From assembly GCF_963678975.1 (NCBI RefSeq), contig NC_089275.1, positions 20,976,467 through 21,040,466 of the forward strand: a stretch of DNA of 64,000 nucleotides, given 5' to 3'. A program made the position numbers and the translations under genes. Numbering within the stretch: the stretch's first letter is position 1; each line of letters begins with the position of its first letter. Under the pieces are notes generated by a model that was given only the letters and a program-made list of their open reading frames with translations, was not told where the DNA came from and ran no database searches. Positions 24,522-35,452 of this stretch are shown in pieces. Source of the DNA: Dysidea avara. Lineage: Eukaryota > Porifera > Demospongiae > Dictyoceratida > Dysideidae.

Positions 24522-26203
24522 GGGTGTCTGGATTCAGTGGAATGGTGGACTGGAATGGTGGAATGGAACGGTACTTTGGTAATTTCAATTGGTGGTCACC
24601 TCTTTATAAAGACCACCTTCTAACAAAGACCACCTTTTTATAAAGACCGTTTTAACTTTAATGTTGAAGATGCTGCTATCTTGTTGTTTTAGAGTGTATC
24701 CCCATAGAATGGTCTTATTGATCAGTTGTGCACCACATGCCTAGAAAAATCAGAGTGATATCTGATTTGTAATACAGCAATATACCCCATGCAAAAACAG
24801 TTTGGCTGTATAAAGTGACATCCCCATCAAACTAAAAGTAACTGACAACTAAAGGAGCTATTATTAGGGTGAGGCCAAGAAATACTGACAAATAACTTGC
24901 TATAATTTGTAAAAACGTGGACCATCATCATTCACTCATACAGTCTTGCTGCATTCCTAATTAATTCCCTGTAACTCTAATTGGCTAGTAATTTATTATT
25001 AGCACTTTACAGTGACCAGCACTGAAGGTCTGACAGCAACATGTGCTGCAGCCTTACGATTACCTAACCTAATTCAAAGACTTAGAACTAGTTGCCTTTT
25101 TTCTCCTCTACAACACCGGACTATTGAGAAAAGTACCAATTTACTAGCCAATTAGATTTACAGGGAATTAATACAGTCAGACTGCACAAGTCACCAAGAT
25201 TATTGTAAACTATACTTAGTTGCCAGAATATATTGACATTCATTTCTAGATAATAGCTCCTTTAGTTGCCAGTTGCTTTTAGTTTCGTGGACACATATTT
25301 TTTTTGTATAGCCAAGCTGTTTTTTGTATGGGGTATATAGCTATTACTGTATTGTATCATAAATCAGATATCACTGGCTTTTCTAGGGGACATAACATGT
25401 GGCATACAATTCATCAATAAGACTGTCTTATAGGGCTCTAAAAACAACAATTCAGATATTAAGGGTGCTCTGTACAGTCCGCTTATATGGCTTCCCATGA
25501 AATTTAATTTGTTCTATAACTTACAAATGGTTTTAGCAAATGTTCTGTACTTTTTTACTGGATATAAGCTAACACTAGTACACAGTTTAGTCCAAACCCA
25601 ACTGTTCAATTTGCTTTAGAACATGAGTTACAGTTTTTCCCTTTATACTAAAACTAGTCCTACAGTTTACGCACAAGAGCCTTGATACTTTTATGATACA
25701 CTATGCTAAACACCACAAACCATTGTGCGTTTTTATTTTTGTCTTTTAGCTTCTCATTCATCACATATTTATCTTTCGGGTTGACACTCCCAGAAATCCT
25801 TTTCTTTACTTCCATGTTATTCATCATCTGAACTTGCTATTTAAAAATGGCAAACACTCTTCTTTGGCAAAATTACTAAAGTAACTTGTGTGAAAATTTC
25901 ATGTCCATTGGATTAAAAATGATGGAGTAGTTCTAATTTAAGTGAGAGGGTGTAGAATAGCAAGATGCGTGCACTTGTTGCTATGGGATACCTAATTTAT
26001 GGGTACTAAAATGTGTCAACATGTCACAGACTAATTAAGTGACCATAATGTTTTTTTTTAGTGCAAAACAGACTATGTCTTGGGAAGCCTTGTACGAACT
26101 GTATAAAATGGTCTTTGTAAAGAGGTGGTCTTTTAAAAGAGGTGACCACTAATTGAAATTACCTAAGTACTATTCCATTCCATTCCACTGAATCCAGACA
26201 CCC
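24522..26203. mobile_element. Foldback element, GGGTGTCTGGATTCAGTGGA ends
   Basis: A 1682-bp element with inverted ends GGGTGTCTGGATTCAGTGGA and a 9-bp duplication CCAAAATAG (24513-24521 and 26204-26212). The ends continue into TGGAATGG repeats and a GGTGGTC(A/T)..CTCTTTA block on both sides. An inner foldback pairs 24690-25060 with 25070-25430. About 650 bp (25440-26090) has no partner and may be an insertion. The terminal motif ATTCAGTGGA(A/C)TGG is shared with 55715-56589. Confidence 0.8.
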
Positions 26204-26440
26204 CCAAAATAGGGGCCTCATGCAGTAAACTGAATATTTTATTCACTATTTATCACGTGAATGTGTAGCAGTTGTACATAGGAACTATTTCTAGCAATAA
26301 CTCAGTCACAACCCATGGAGCTTTTACTGTATGATTTCATGCCCTTCATAAGTTTATGAACTGCCGGCCGCACGCATTCAGTTTTGAGATTTATGACATA
26401 TGGGAAACAATGAATTCTCTTGGAGTGGCCTAACTAAGGT

Positions 26441-27149
26441 ACGTTGTCTCGACCCATTTAGCCTTTTGGAACACGATGAAAAAAAATCTTTGGATGCCCG
26501 AGACTAGCATTCGGCATCTTTGCACAGAAATTACAAAAGGGAAAAAAAAAAGAAAACTATTAAAATCATTCTCACAAATGTATCCTTGGACTTGATGAGT
26601 AGACTAGTTGAACACTGGCAAAGATAAGTCTGCTGGAGCTCGTCTATAGTCGCGCCTCCGATTCCACCACCTGGCTCGCCACCTGGTCTTCCACGTGAAC
26701 AGCTGCATGGTCTACTTGAAGGGGCGGGCGCGCTTAGTAACCCTCCCTTTTTGATTAGTTTGGCGGCACTCGCTTTTAATTCCTGCGGTTGTGACCAGAC
26801 CCTTTTACAGTGAGCGCCGCCCAACCAATCAAAAAGCGAGCGGCGTAAAACAGGATCGGCAACGCCAGACTAAGCACAAGTCCGCCTGAGACAGGCTGTT
26901 TTACATGTAAAAGCAGCCAGAATACCAATTAATCCCTTACGAAAATCCGATTAATTTAAAGTTATAACAGCGTTGTTTTTTTGATAATTAAACTTTATAG
27001 CTAGCATGCGTAGGCAGGGACGGATCCAGGGGGCTTTGGGAACTGAAGCCCCCCTCCCCCCTTCACTTTTAGGCTTTACTCGATCAATATGCTGAGTATT
27101 ATAATGAAATTGTCTTAGCGTAATTATAATCTTCCATCAATGCATTTAG
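26441..27149. other. Intergenic, GC-rich patch and repeat box
   Basis: No gene. The 26640-26870 stretch is GC-rich, with GACCAGACCCTTTTACA, GCGCCGCCC and GCCAGACTA boxes like those of the element at 33735-34014, so a decayed relative is likely. A GGGACGGATCCAGGGGGC box starts near 27016. Confidence 0.45.
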
Positions 27150-27560
27150 ATATTCCGCCTTCTACGTGAACACACCATTTGTTTGGAACTCAATCCCATA
27201 TGAAATTTAGTGACCCTTTTTTTGTCTAAGTTTACACCATACTACTACTTATTATCTAACTATATACTTATTACTACATATGAAATCAGTTTTGTCCTTA
27301 CCATCACGCTTTAGATCACGGCTCCAATGTTACTTGTTTGGCTAACTGATGTCTCTCACTTATAGCTAGTATTACTTTTTGTATAGTTGTTTTTGTTTGC
27401 TTGTTTGTTTGCTTGTAGATAGTAATTTTTTTTTAGTCAGTGTTTCTGCATGTATTGCTTTTTGTACTGTGTATGTGTTTTGGGGACCACCTTGTACAGG
27501 CTATAAGCCTTTTGTGTACCCTTTCTTTAGATAAAATTGATAATAATAATAACAGCCAAG
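27150..27560 (+). mobile_element. LINE 3' end
   Basis: 27160-27230 translates to a FYVNTPFVWNSIPYEI-like block, the end of a CR1/jockey-type reverse transcriptase ORF. A 3' UTR follows, ending GGGGACCACCTTGTACAGG ... TTTGTGTACCCTTTCTTTAG, and a (ATA)n-like tail lies at 27535-27552. The same 3' end occurs at 36010-36325 and in reduced form near 31330-31390. Strongly 5'-truncated. Confidence 0.72.
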
Positions 27561-28098
27561 CTTTAAGGTAGAAGCATACCCTGAAAACACATAAAAATTT
27601 TTAGCCTTTCATGTAATTATATTATCAAGTTCTAGGGAAATTACATTATTGAGGTTGGAAAACGGTGGGCGTGGCTCAGTTTTTGCTCTATAGACACAAA
27701 TATAGCTTGAAAATTGCACCATTATAGCTCTTTTTATGTATCTTACCTTTCATCAAACTGCTTCAGTCTTTTTTGCTGTCTATATTGAAGCAAGCTTAAC
27801 TAGACTACGCATAAATATTAATAATTTTTGTCTTTGTTTGTGAGCGGTGCATGGACAAACACAGTAACCTCGATCCCACGGTGTTAAACATTGTAAACAT
27901 TATCGCAATACTTAAATTATGCGCTACATTGCTGTTTGTCATGTAAACATTAGTGCTGAAATCTCATTGGTTTGTTATCATTTCCTGTTTACCCAAAATT
28001 TCGGGAGACGACGCGATTTATTTTCCCATCACGTGATACTCGCCGATGTGATGATTCGCTCTGTTTTTCGGGCTGTTTGTCGACCGTTCTGAGTAGCA

Positions 28099-30711
28099 AT
28101 GGATAGGGGTGAAGTGTCGAACAGTCGCAAAATATACTTTAGCAAAAAATCACAACGTTTTAGAGACTTGGCTCACAGTCGCTGGTCGATGCGCTTGCGC
28201 AGCCACGTGGTGAGTGATGTGAGCCCTGAGCATCCAGACACTGAGGGTGAAAATAATACTAATTTGGACGATAATAACCCTAGAACAAGGTTAGAAACAC
28301 AGAGTGTGGTGATGGAGGATGGAAATGGTGTTAATTTGACCTATAACACTCCTAGAATAAGTTCAGAAACACAGAGGGTAGTGATGGAGGATGGAAATGA
28401 TGGTAATATCCCTGGGACAAGCTCAGAAACACAGATGGAGGATGGAAATGATGTTAGTTTGACCTGTAACACTACTAGAATAAGTTCAGAAACACAGAGG
28501 GTAGTGATGGAGGATGGAAATGATGATAATATCCCTGGAACAAGCCCAGAAACACAAAACATAGTGATGGATGATGGAACAAGTTCAGAAGGACAGATTT
28601 TGATGAATGCCTACAACGGTGGAGTGCCACAAAGGAGTGTGAGTGTTACTGAACTATATGACATGACAAGCACTGAAAGTGACAGTACACTGTCAACAAG
28701 CGAAACTGACACTGTTGATAGTAGTTCAGAATATTGCCCCACCCCTTTGAAAAAGGCTCGTGCAAGTCCAGTTGAACTTGGTAATAGTGTGTTCTTATGC
28801 CAAGCTACACAACTCCAAGAATTTATTGACCAAATAAATGCCACTACAGTGTGTTACACGCCAGAATGTACTGGAAAACTCATCCCTATAAACGTTAAAT
28901 TTTTAGGACTTGGTGGGTGTGCAATGGTAAAATTTAAATGTAGTGGTTGTGCTGAAAGAATGATTAATTTAACAAGTTCTGTTAATGTTGCATTTTCCAA
29001 CCGCATGGCTTGCAGTTTGGCTATGCAAGTTGCATTTATAGCCAGTGGCTTGATGCATTCACAATACAATAAGGTTCTGAAGCAAGGCCTGGGCATGTCA
29101 GCGGTTAGTACTAAAAGCTTTTATGAAACAATTAAACTTCTACATCCTATTGTGAACACTATGATTAATGAGATGTGTGAAATGGCTAAAGGTGACATGA
29201 AATCACTTGATCCATCGGCTGTTGGCAGTTGGCAGCGGGCGATCACTACTTCAGATGGAGCATGGTTGACAAGAGGTAGGTACAGCCAAAACTGTACATT
29301 CACAATAAGAAACTATGTCACCAATTCATTGCTTTATTTTGTGCATTTGTGTATGAGAGGAAAAGGTGTGGATCAGGATCAACTGTATCGTGGCACTGCA
29401 AAAGGTGCAGAAGGGCATGCAGCTGATATTGCTTTTGGCCATGCTAAAGAAGAAGGCATGATGATAGAAGTGCAGTGGCAAGATGGGGACTCATCTTCTG
29501 CAAAAGCCTTTAGGATGCATTATACTGATGCACAAAAATCAAAGGTAATGCTTTGTGGTGGTCACGTTGCACGCTCACACACTAAACATCTTGGAGAAAT
29601 AGCAAAGCAAAAATCTTTCTCTGAAACAATGCAAGACGTACTTAAAGAAAAATTTCCTGAAGTTACAACAGTAAAATGTCACTGTCCAAAGCGTCACAAG
29701 AAGAACTGTGGCTGCCTCTCAAAATCTTTTCTGCGTGGTGCTCGAACCAACTTCTTTTACTGTTTATTGCAAGCAGAAACTGATCCACAATTTTTTGCAG
29801 CTCGTATTCTTGCTTTAGGGAAGTATCATGCTCGTGATATTCATATTTGGGAAGGGGGCCATTGTGATTTTCACAGTATGAAGGTTTGCTCCTGTGGTAA
29901 TTGCGAAGGTGACACAATAGCATGTGAAGGTGAGGATTACCACTCAAAGAACCCTCTGGCATGTCCATTCCATGCGCTTGCTTATGAGGTTGAATGTTCT
30001 AATCGTGCATCACAGGCCCCACAAATTATTCATACCGAATTGGGGCGAGGGCATTCAAATTACCCGGAGGCTAGTCACAATGTTCTCATAAGGTATCGGT
30101 CAAAGGACAAATACCTCCACAGTATTCACTACATGCTAAGCACCAACATGGGCTTAATGCAAGCCAACATGACCTGGCTTAACAAGAAATATGGGATGTC
30201 TTATCATTGGCTGCTGGAATTGTTTCGCCGATTAAGGTTGCCTTTATTTGATGGAATGGCAGCAGCATTACAGAGAGGGAATGAAGTCCGTGCTAACAAT
30301 CTTGAAAGAAAAAAAACAGAAGAGGCTAAAGAGAACCGTACTAACTGGAAGAAAGCTCGTGTTCAAGAGCAAGAAGAAAGGAAGCAGTGGATTCGCAGAC
30401 AGAGGATTCAGCACACATATGGCTCAGATGATGAGGATGACGGTGATGACGATGACTTGAGTGACAACTGTGATGTGGCTAACAATGAACTATGTGCTAC
30501 CTCTTCAAGAAAGCAGGGGAAGTGTAAGTGTGGATCGGCCACCCACAGAATAACTAGCCATCGTGATTGTCCATTGAATAAGAACCATCAAGTTCGTTTT
30601 GAAGATGAGAGTACTGCCTCTGAAACAGAGATAATCTGTACATGTGGGTCAGAAAGAGGAACCCACAACAGGAGCTGTCCACTGAATCCCCGAAACCTCA
30701 CTAGATTGTAA
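28099..30711 (+). CDS. DDE transposase (Mutator-like/Kolobok-type), 870 aa
   Basis: Single exon, ATG to TAA, no breaks. The N-terminal 170 residues are acidic and contain an imperfect repeat (SETQ..VMEDGND). A low-complexity Ser/Thr/Asp stretch follows to about 210. The core has a Cys-rich module (CYTPEC ... CSGC, about 254-294), then TTSDGAWLTRG (D386), WQDGDSSS (D462 and D464), a Cys/His cluster at about 535-635 and PEASHN (E657). These are candidate catalytic DDE residues by inference. The C-terminus has two related CxCG...H..(C)PLN zinc-knuckle-like units (from residues 809 and 847), after a basic coiled-coil and an acidic tract. The overall pattern resembles metazoan proteins annotated as 'Mutator-like transposase'. 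The TTAA flanks favour Kolobok. It would cut and paste its own element. Confidence 0.82.
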   Translation: MDRGEVSNSRKIYFSKKSQRFRDLAHSRWSMRLRSHVVSDVSPEHPDTEGENNTNLDDNNPRTRLETQSVVMEDGNGVNLTYNTPRISSETQRVVMEDGNDGNIPGTSSETQMEDGNDVSLTCNTTRISSETQRVVMEDGNDDNIPGTSPETQNIVMDDGTSSEGQILMNAYNGGVPQRSVSVTELYDMTSTESDSTLSTSETDTVDSSSEYCPTPLKKARASPVELGNSVFLCQATQLQEFIDQINATTVCYTPECTGKLIPINVKFLGLGGCAMVKFKCSGCAERMINLTSSVNVAFSNRMACSLAMQVAFIASGLMHSQYNKVLKQGLGMSAVSTKSFYETIKLLHPIVNTMINEMCEMAKGDMKSLDPSAVGSWQRAITTSDGAWLTRGRYSQNCTFTIRNYVTNSLLYFVHLCMRGKGVDQDQLYRGTAKGAEGHAADIAFGHAKEEGMMIEVQWQDGDSSSAKAFRMHYTDAQKSKVMLCGGHVARSHTKHLGEIAKQKSFSETMQDVLKEKFPEVTTVKCHCPKRHKKNCGCLSKSFLRGARTNFFYCLLQAETDPQFFAARILALGKYHARDIHIWEGGHCDFHSMKVCSCGNCEGDTIACEGEDYHSKNPLACPFHALAYEVECSNRASQAPQIIHTELGRGHSNYPEASHNVLIRYRSKDKYLHSIHYMLSTNMGLMQANMTWLNKKYGMSYHWLLELFRRLRLPLFDGMAAALQRGNEVRANNLERKKTEEAKENRTNWKKARVQEQEERKQWIRRQRIQHTYGSDDEDDGDDDDLSDNCDVANNELCATSSRKQGKCKCGSATHRITSHRDCPLNKNHQVRFEDESTASETEIICTCGSERGTHNRSCPLNPRNLTRL

Positions 30712-31228
30712 CTCGACTTTACTTTTTACCGAACTGAACCGTGAACTTGACCTTGCTATTTGCTTGAATTGTTTTCCTTTGCAAGGATTACAATCTTTGA
30801 TCTTTTTATGTATGCTTTTGATTTTATTTCCAATAAGTGGAATGTTTTTAGCTATGTTGACATGTATGCTTTTTGATTTCCTTTCCAAGGAATGTAACCT
30901 TTTTTCCTTGTAAACATTTTTGGTTTCTGCTCAAATAAATGTAGTCTTTGTACACTTTTGATGAGACTGATATTACCAGTATACATTCACTTGTAGTGTT
31001 TCAGTTGTACATTTATGATATTCATGTACTATTGTGTCAATAATAATGTAATACATACATGGAGTAGTATGCGACAATCCAACATGTGCATGCTGTTTGT
31101 GTGTTATCAGTAAGTAGCTCCAGTGCTGGTAATTCCAACTTGATATCCTGGCTTGATCTTATACTTGGGCTATCAGGTTGTTGTCTGCACATGACACAAA
31201 ATACAGGTAATTGTAGCTAGTATAGATA

Positions 31229-31277
31229 CAGCGGATCCTTACTAATAGCGAGCATTTGGATTAGTGAGGATCCACTG
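31229..31277. mobile_element. 49-bp TA-flanked mini-hairpin
   Basis: CAGCGGATCCTTACTAAT is inverted at the other end as CAGTGGATCCTCACTAATCC, with TA on each side (31227-31228 and 31278-31279). It resembles a drastically shortened mariner-type MITE and is nested in the 27567-31714 transposon. Confidence 0.65.
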
Positions 31278-31715
31278 TACAGTGCATTTAGATGTGATTG
31301 AATACATGAACATGGTGTTTGTATATATTGTTTTGTGTCTTGGGAAGCACCTTTGTACAGGGTATGCATTTTGGTGCCACCCTGTTTTTTGACAACAGGT
31401 TTCTAATATATTTGCGCAGCAAAAACAACCCACTGCAAAGCAGAGCTGCTAAACCAAGCACGAGTTAAAATAACACAATACAACGTTGTCCTCACCTAAT
31501 ACTTCACAAGCACGTTACGTTTGGCCAGCTATCTAATCTGTTCTCACACGCACGAGGTAGATCACGTGATCACGAACATCGCTTGCGGCGCAAACTTAAA
31601 ATCAGCCTCGGTACCTGTCTAATACTAGCGTTTTAGTTTGCAATGAATTGATAAACAAAATAAGTAAGTAACAGTTTGTTTTTAAAGATATGGATTTCAG
31701 GGTACTCTTCTACCT

Positions 31716-32005
31716 TAAAAAAAAGTGTGGCCCTGAGAAAGGCCATGGTGAAAAAAGAGGTGAAATCCAAGGTGGAGGCCAAGAAATGGCTGTGATGGTA
31801 GGTTAATGGTAAAAATTTTAATAACAACAATTCAGGTGAATTTGGTGCCGCTTGGTCTTGGCACAAAATTCACCTGAATTGTCGTTATTAAAATTTTTAC
31901 CACTAACCTACCATCACAGCCATTTCTTGGCCGCCACCTTGGATTTCACCTCTTTTTTCACCATAGCCTTTCTCAGGGCCGCACTCTTTTTTTACAGCTT
32001 GGCTG
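31716..32005. mobile_element. Foldback element (AGTGTGGCCCTGAG arms)
   Basis: Arms of about 135 bp pair AAAAGTGTGGCCCTGAGAAA (left) with the right arm ending GGGCCGCACTCTTTTTTTAC. The loop lies near 31850-31862 (GCCGCTTGG). The right end runs on into ACAGCTTGGCTGTA...GATTTCACTTCTTTTTG, which is also the right end of the palindrome at 47065-47691, so the two are relatives. No clear target duplication. Confidence 0.72.
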
Positions 32006-32129
32006 TATTGGATTAGATTTCACTTCTTTTTGTATTTGTATACCCCAAAGCCGGCCATAGGCCGGCTTTAGGGCTTTTTAACCTATCATTTTTTCCTTTA
32101 CCACAGGAAGAAGAAAAGATGAAGCAGGG

Positions 32130-32745
32130 TGGTTTCTTTGTAGCTGAACTGTCTACAAGGTGATCCTTCTAGCTGATCTCTCTACCAGATGACTTGTTTG
32201 TAGCTGAACTCTCTACAGGGTGGTTTGTTTGTAGCTGAACTCTCTACAAGGTAATTTCTTCTAACTGATCTTTCTACAGGGTGATTTGTTTGTAGCTGAA
32301 TTCTCTACAGGGCGATTTGTTTGCAGCTGAACTCTCTACATGGTAGTTTCTTTGTAGCTGAACTCTCTACAATGTACTGAACTTTTTCTATAGCTGATCT
32401 CTCTACAGGGTGATTTGTTTCTAGCTGAACTCTCTACAGGGTGACTTGTTTCTAGCTGAACTCTCTACAGGTGATTTGTTTGCAGCTGAACTTTCTTACA
32501 TGATGGTTTCTTTGTAGCTGAACTCTCCACAAGGTGACTTCTTCTAGCTGATCTCTCTACAGGATGACTTGTTTCTAACTGAACTCTCTACAGGGTGATC
32601 TGTTCATAGTGGAACTTACTACTGGGTGATTTGTTTGCAGCTGAACTCTCTACATGATGGTTTCTTTGTAGCTGAACTCTCTATTAGGTACCTTCTTCTA
32701 GCTGATCTAACTACAGGGTGACTTGTTTGTAGCTGAATTCCCTAC
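32130..32745. repeat. Minisatellite, about 31-bp unit, roughly 20 copies
   Basis: Tandem units of the form GTAGCTGAACTCTCTACA followed by (G/A)GGTGATTTGTTT. Some units vary as TTCTTCTAGCTGATCTCTC, giving two interleaved unit types. The frames are not coding. A dispersed-motif copy follows at 32809. Confidence 0.85.
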
Positions 32746-33734
32746 AGAATAACTTGAAATGTAATATAATTAAGTAAATTATAAACGCAGCTGAATGCTT
32801 TATTTGGGTGACTGTTCTATTAGAGTATCTCGATCTCGCATTTGCTACACGTAGTTGCCTTTCGAATCATAACTCAGTGATTTGTGATCCGATTCTTCTA
32901 TACTACTGCAAGGACTTTCTATGATGATTATTCCAGCTACATACTGATTTTCAGCTCGTTTCTCTAAGCGGTTTGCCTGGTAGATACGAAAACTAATAGT
33001 TTTTATTCATAAATATCGATCGAGTAATTTTGACACAGGTTGGGTTTTGTGTCATATCTCCATGGTCTTTATCCCAATTCCTTTCAAACCACAAAAAGGC
33101 ACTCCTACGATGGTTGCTCCATCAATTTTCAACTGATTCCTCCAAGGGGTTTACCCTGTAGGCGTGACAGACCTTCGACCTGCCATTTCCGAGATAAATT
33201 TCGTTTTAATTTCTTCTTCTTCATTTCGCACACTTCGCAAAATTCGCCATAAAACACGAATGCGTGCTCGGATTGGGCGGATCTTTGTACCAACTTTGGT
33301 AGGAATCCGATGAACATTCACGAAGTTATGACCGATTATTTGCGTAAAATATGGAGCGATTTTCTTCAAATTATGGTATGTAGACTCCCCTAACTGGGCG
33401 GCACGTCTCTAGCAAATTTGATTCCAATCGGATTAGGGATCACAGAGCTACATATAGGTGTGAAAATTGCGTTTTCTTTCTTCCTGTTAATATACTCACG
33501 GTGTGGCGCGCCGACTTCTTGGGCCGCACGATACACTGACTACCGTGTGTCTTGATCACTAATAATACAAATACTCCTAAATCCATACACCTTATAAACA
33601 TTTTTCCAAGGTATTGATTTATGTTAGAGGTTATGCAACAAGGACCCGGATAAATATGGAAGTTTTACAAGATCGAGATACTTTAATAGAGCAGTCACCT
33701 AACTACTCTAATAGAACATTCAGTGGAAGCATTA
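32746..33734. repeat. Repeat-like region with motif copies
   Basis: No supported gene. The 33040-33540 stretch is richer in GC and ends TTGGGCCGCACGATACACTG...ACCGTGTGTCTTGATC. A similar end occurs near 52480-52512 (GGCCGCGCGACTCACTACCG), so it is likely the 3' end of a dispersed element. Copies of the CTATTAGAG motif lie at 32809-32836, 33671-33698 and 33704-33720. Confidence 0.5.
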
Positions 33735-34014
33735 GTCTGGCGCCGCCCGCCCCTTCGCATAAAGTAAGGGTCTGGTGAAATACAGATACTAAATCATTTC
33801 TAGCGCCCAGATTCGGCGCTAGCCAATTAGTGCATGCCAATGACGTTCACACAGAAATCGCCTTGGCAACACAATGCTTTTGTTCGAATTGAAGTGCAAT
33901 TATCTGACGTAACAAGCATTACGTGCGCTGTCTAATTGAATTCCTTTTGAAATGATTAGGTATTTGTATTTCACCAGACCCTTACTTTTTGCGAAGGGGC
34001 GGGCGGCGCCAGAC
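33735..34014. mobile_element. TA-flanked MITE, GTCTGGCGCCGCCCGCCCCT ends
   Basis: A 280-bp element with about 50-bp inverted ends: GTCTGGCGCCGCCCGCCCCT, then TTCGCA and TAAGGGTCTGGTGAAATACA. TA lies on both sides (33733-33734 and 34015-34016). The GC-rich ends stand out from the AT-rich surroundings. A decayed relative appears at 26700-26870. Confidence 0.82.
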
Positions 34015-34016
34015 TA

Positions 34017-35275
34017 TGGAACCATAAGTTGGTTCTGTTATGGAATTTTTCCAAATCTACTGTACCTATAGCTACATACAATGAAATGCTTTGGTCTGTT
34101 TAAAAGGCTTGATTCATCTACTTGTGTAGTTATTATGGATGACAGTACTTAATTCAGGTACACAATTTCTATCGAAAATGCTCTCAGATTCAATCTCGTA
34201 TCATTCAAATTTCAAAACTTTCCAGTTTCAGCATTATTATTTTAACATTTTTAATTTTTTTTAAATTTTAAGTGCTTTTTAATGCAGGTTAAGTCTGCAT
34301 TAATGACCTGTGGGCAACATGTACCCGCAGCCAGGAAAAATATGCATGCACACAAATTATTACAATATGTACTTATTACAATTACATACTACTTACACAC
34401 TATTACAGCTATAATATACAGTTGATTGAAATTAGTGCATGGGGATTAGTTCCCTAGAGCAACGATAACAAGGACATAGAAAATGGTACGTACAGGCTCT
34501 CTCAGAATTAAAGTTGTCATTAAAATGAGTCCAGAAGTTAGTTATGCATGTGATGCTTGATTATGCTAGTAGATAATGATAGGTCTAAGATTGGTAAACA
34601 GTTATAAGTCTCGTGATTCTGTTGAAGCAAAAATGGTGTTGAGTTGCTGTTGATGTCCTTGGATGAACTAACTTTTGGTGGGTTCCAGACTTTATAACAC
34701 TGATAGCAAAAGTGATGTGATGATTGATATTAAAATTATCTGCTAGTGATTTAAAGATTTTATAAAGAACATTAGGTCATTAAGTTCGAAGATATACATA
34801 AGTGGCAGTAGATTAAATTGTTGCAGTCTAGATTTATATGATAAATTATAGTCATTTAAGATGTATTTAGTAGTTCTACGTTGTATGTGTTCTAACATGG
34901 TGAACGCATACAATGTAGAGCTACTAATTGTTGTGCAATTGTAAGAGGGTTAGGTGCATCATGTGCTTGGTTGTCTGAACCTAGCTACACAAACCTTTCC
35001 ATTAACAAATGCTGCAGAGAACCATACCTATAATTTAAAGGCAGTATATACAGTATATCAAATATTTACAGGCAGAAATATGTATTTTATGTGGAAATGT
35101 CTCCAAATTGCAGCATTTTAGCATCTATTTTTCATTTTTTTCCTGGGGGGGGCATTCCTCCAGACCCCCTAGTTCCAGCATGCTTTGCATGCTGGGAAAA
35201 AGCACACCTCCACTCAAGAGATTAGTACCTTCAGTTAGACCTCCCTTCATAAATCCTAGATCCGCCCCTGCATAT
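34017..35275. other. Intergenic, ends in a dispersed repeat
   Basis: No supported gene across 34017-35130. 35140-35275 carries a GGGGGGGCATTCCTCCAGACC block with a 3' CCTAGATCCGCCCCTGC box, the inverse of boxes at 4426 and 27016. It is probably one end of an unclassified high-copy repeat. Confidence 0.45.
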
Positions 35276-35452
35276 ACTTATCCATAAACTGGAAATTATT
35301 AGCAGAGCATGAGAACTGAGGCATAAATATTTGGGCATAATTTGAGCATAATAGGTAAGTATTGAGCATAAATTTAAGCATAATAGGTAAATTTTTGAGC
35401 AGTGCAGCATAGCATAATAGGTAAAATTACGAGCATAATCGGCGGGTCCCTA
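35276..35452. mobile_element. Partial copy of the AGCATAATAGG hAT-like MITE
   Basis: Right half only, matching 11230-11403 closely, from TTATCCATAAACTGG to the end GGCGGGTCCCTA. The left half and left terminal repeat are absent. The junction is with the CCGCCCCTGC repeat. Confidence 0.85.

Larger units (their letters stand above)
22928..26440. repeat. Nested foldback complex
   Basis: The outer inverted pair is CCACTCCAAGA(A/G)AATTCATTG at 22928-22950 and, inverted, at 26408-26430. Each has AGGCCCCTATTTTGG-type sequence inside it. A further inverted pair (TTGGTGATTATTAATTTCATCC at about 23010-23033 against about 23428-23452) sits within. Two clear foldback elements (23641-24302 and 24522-26203) are nested here. 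The order of insertion cannot be fully resolved by eye. Confidence 0.6.
27567..31714 (+). mobile_element. Full-length-looking TTAA-flanked DNA transposon
   Basis: A 4148-bp element bounded by TTAA (27563-27566 and 31715-31718). The terminal inverted repeats match at 18 of 20 positions: GGTAGAAGCATACCCTGAAA on the left and GGTAGAAGAGTACCCTGAAA on the other strand at the right. It holds one uninterrupted transposase gene (28099-30711). TTAA targets are used by Kolobok and piggyBac superfamilies, and the transposase is not piggyBac-like. A 49-bp TA-flanked hairpin (31229-31277) and a LINE-tail-like piece (31330-31390) lie in its 3' non-coding part. Confidence 0.75.
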
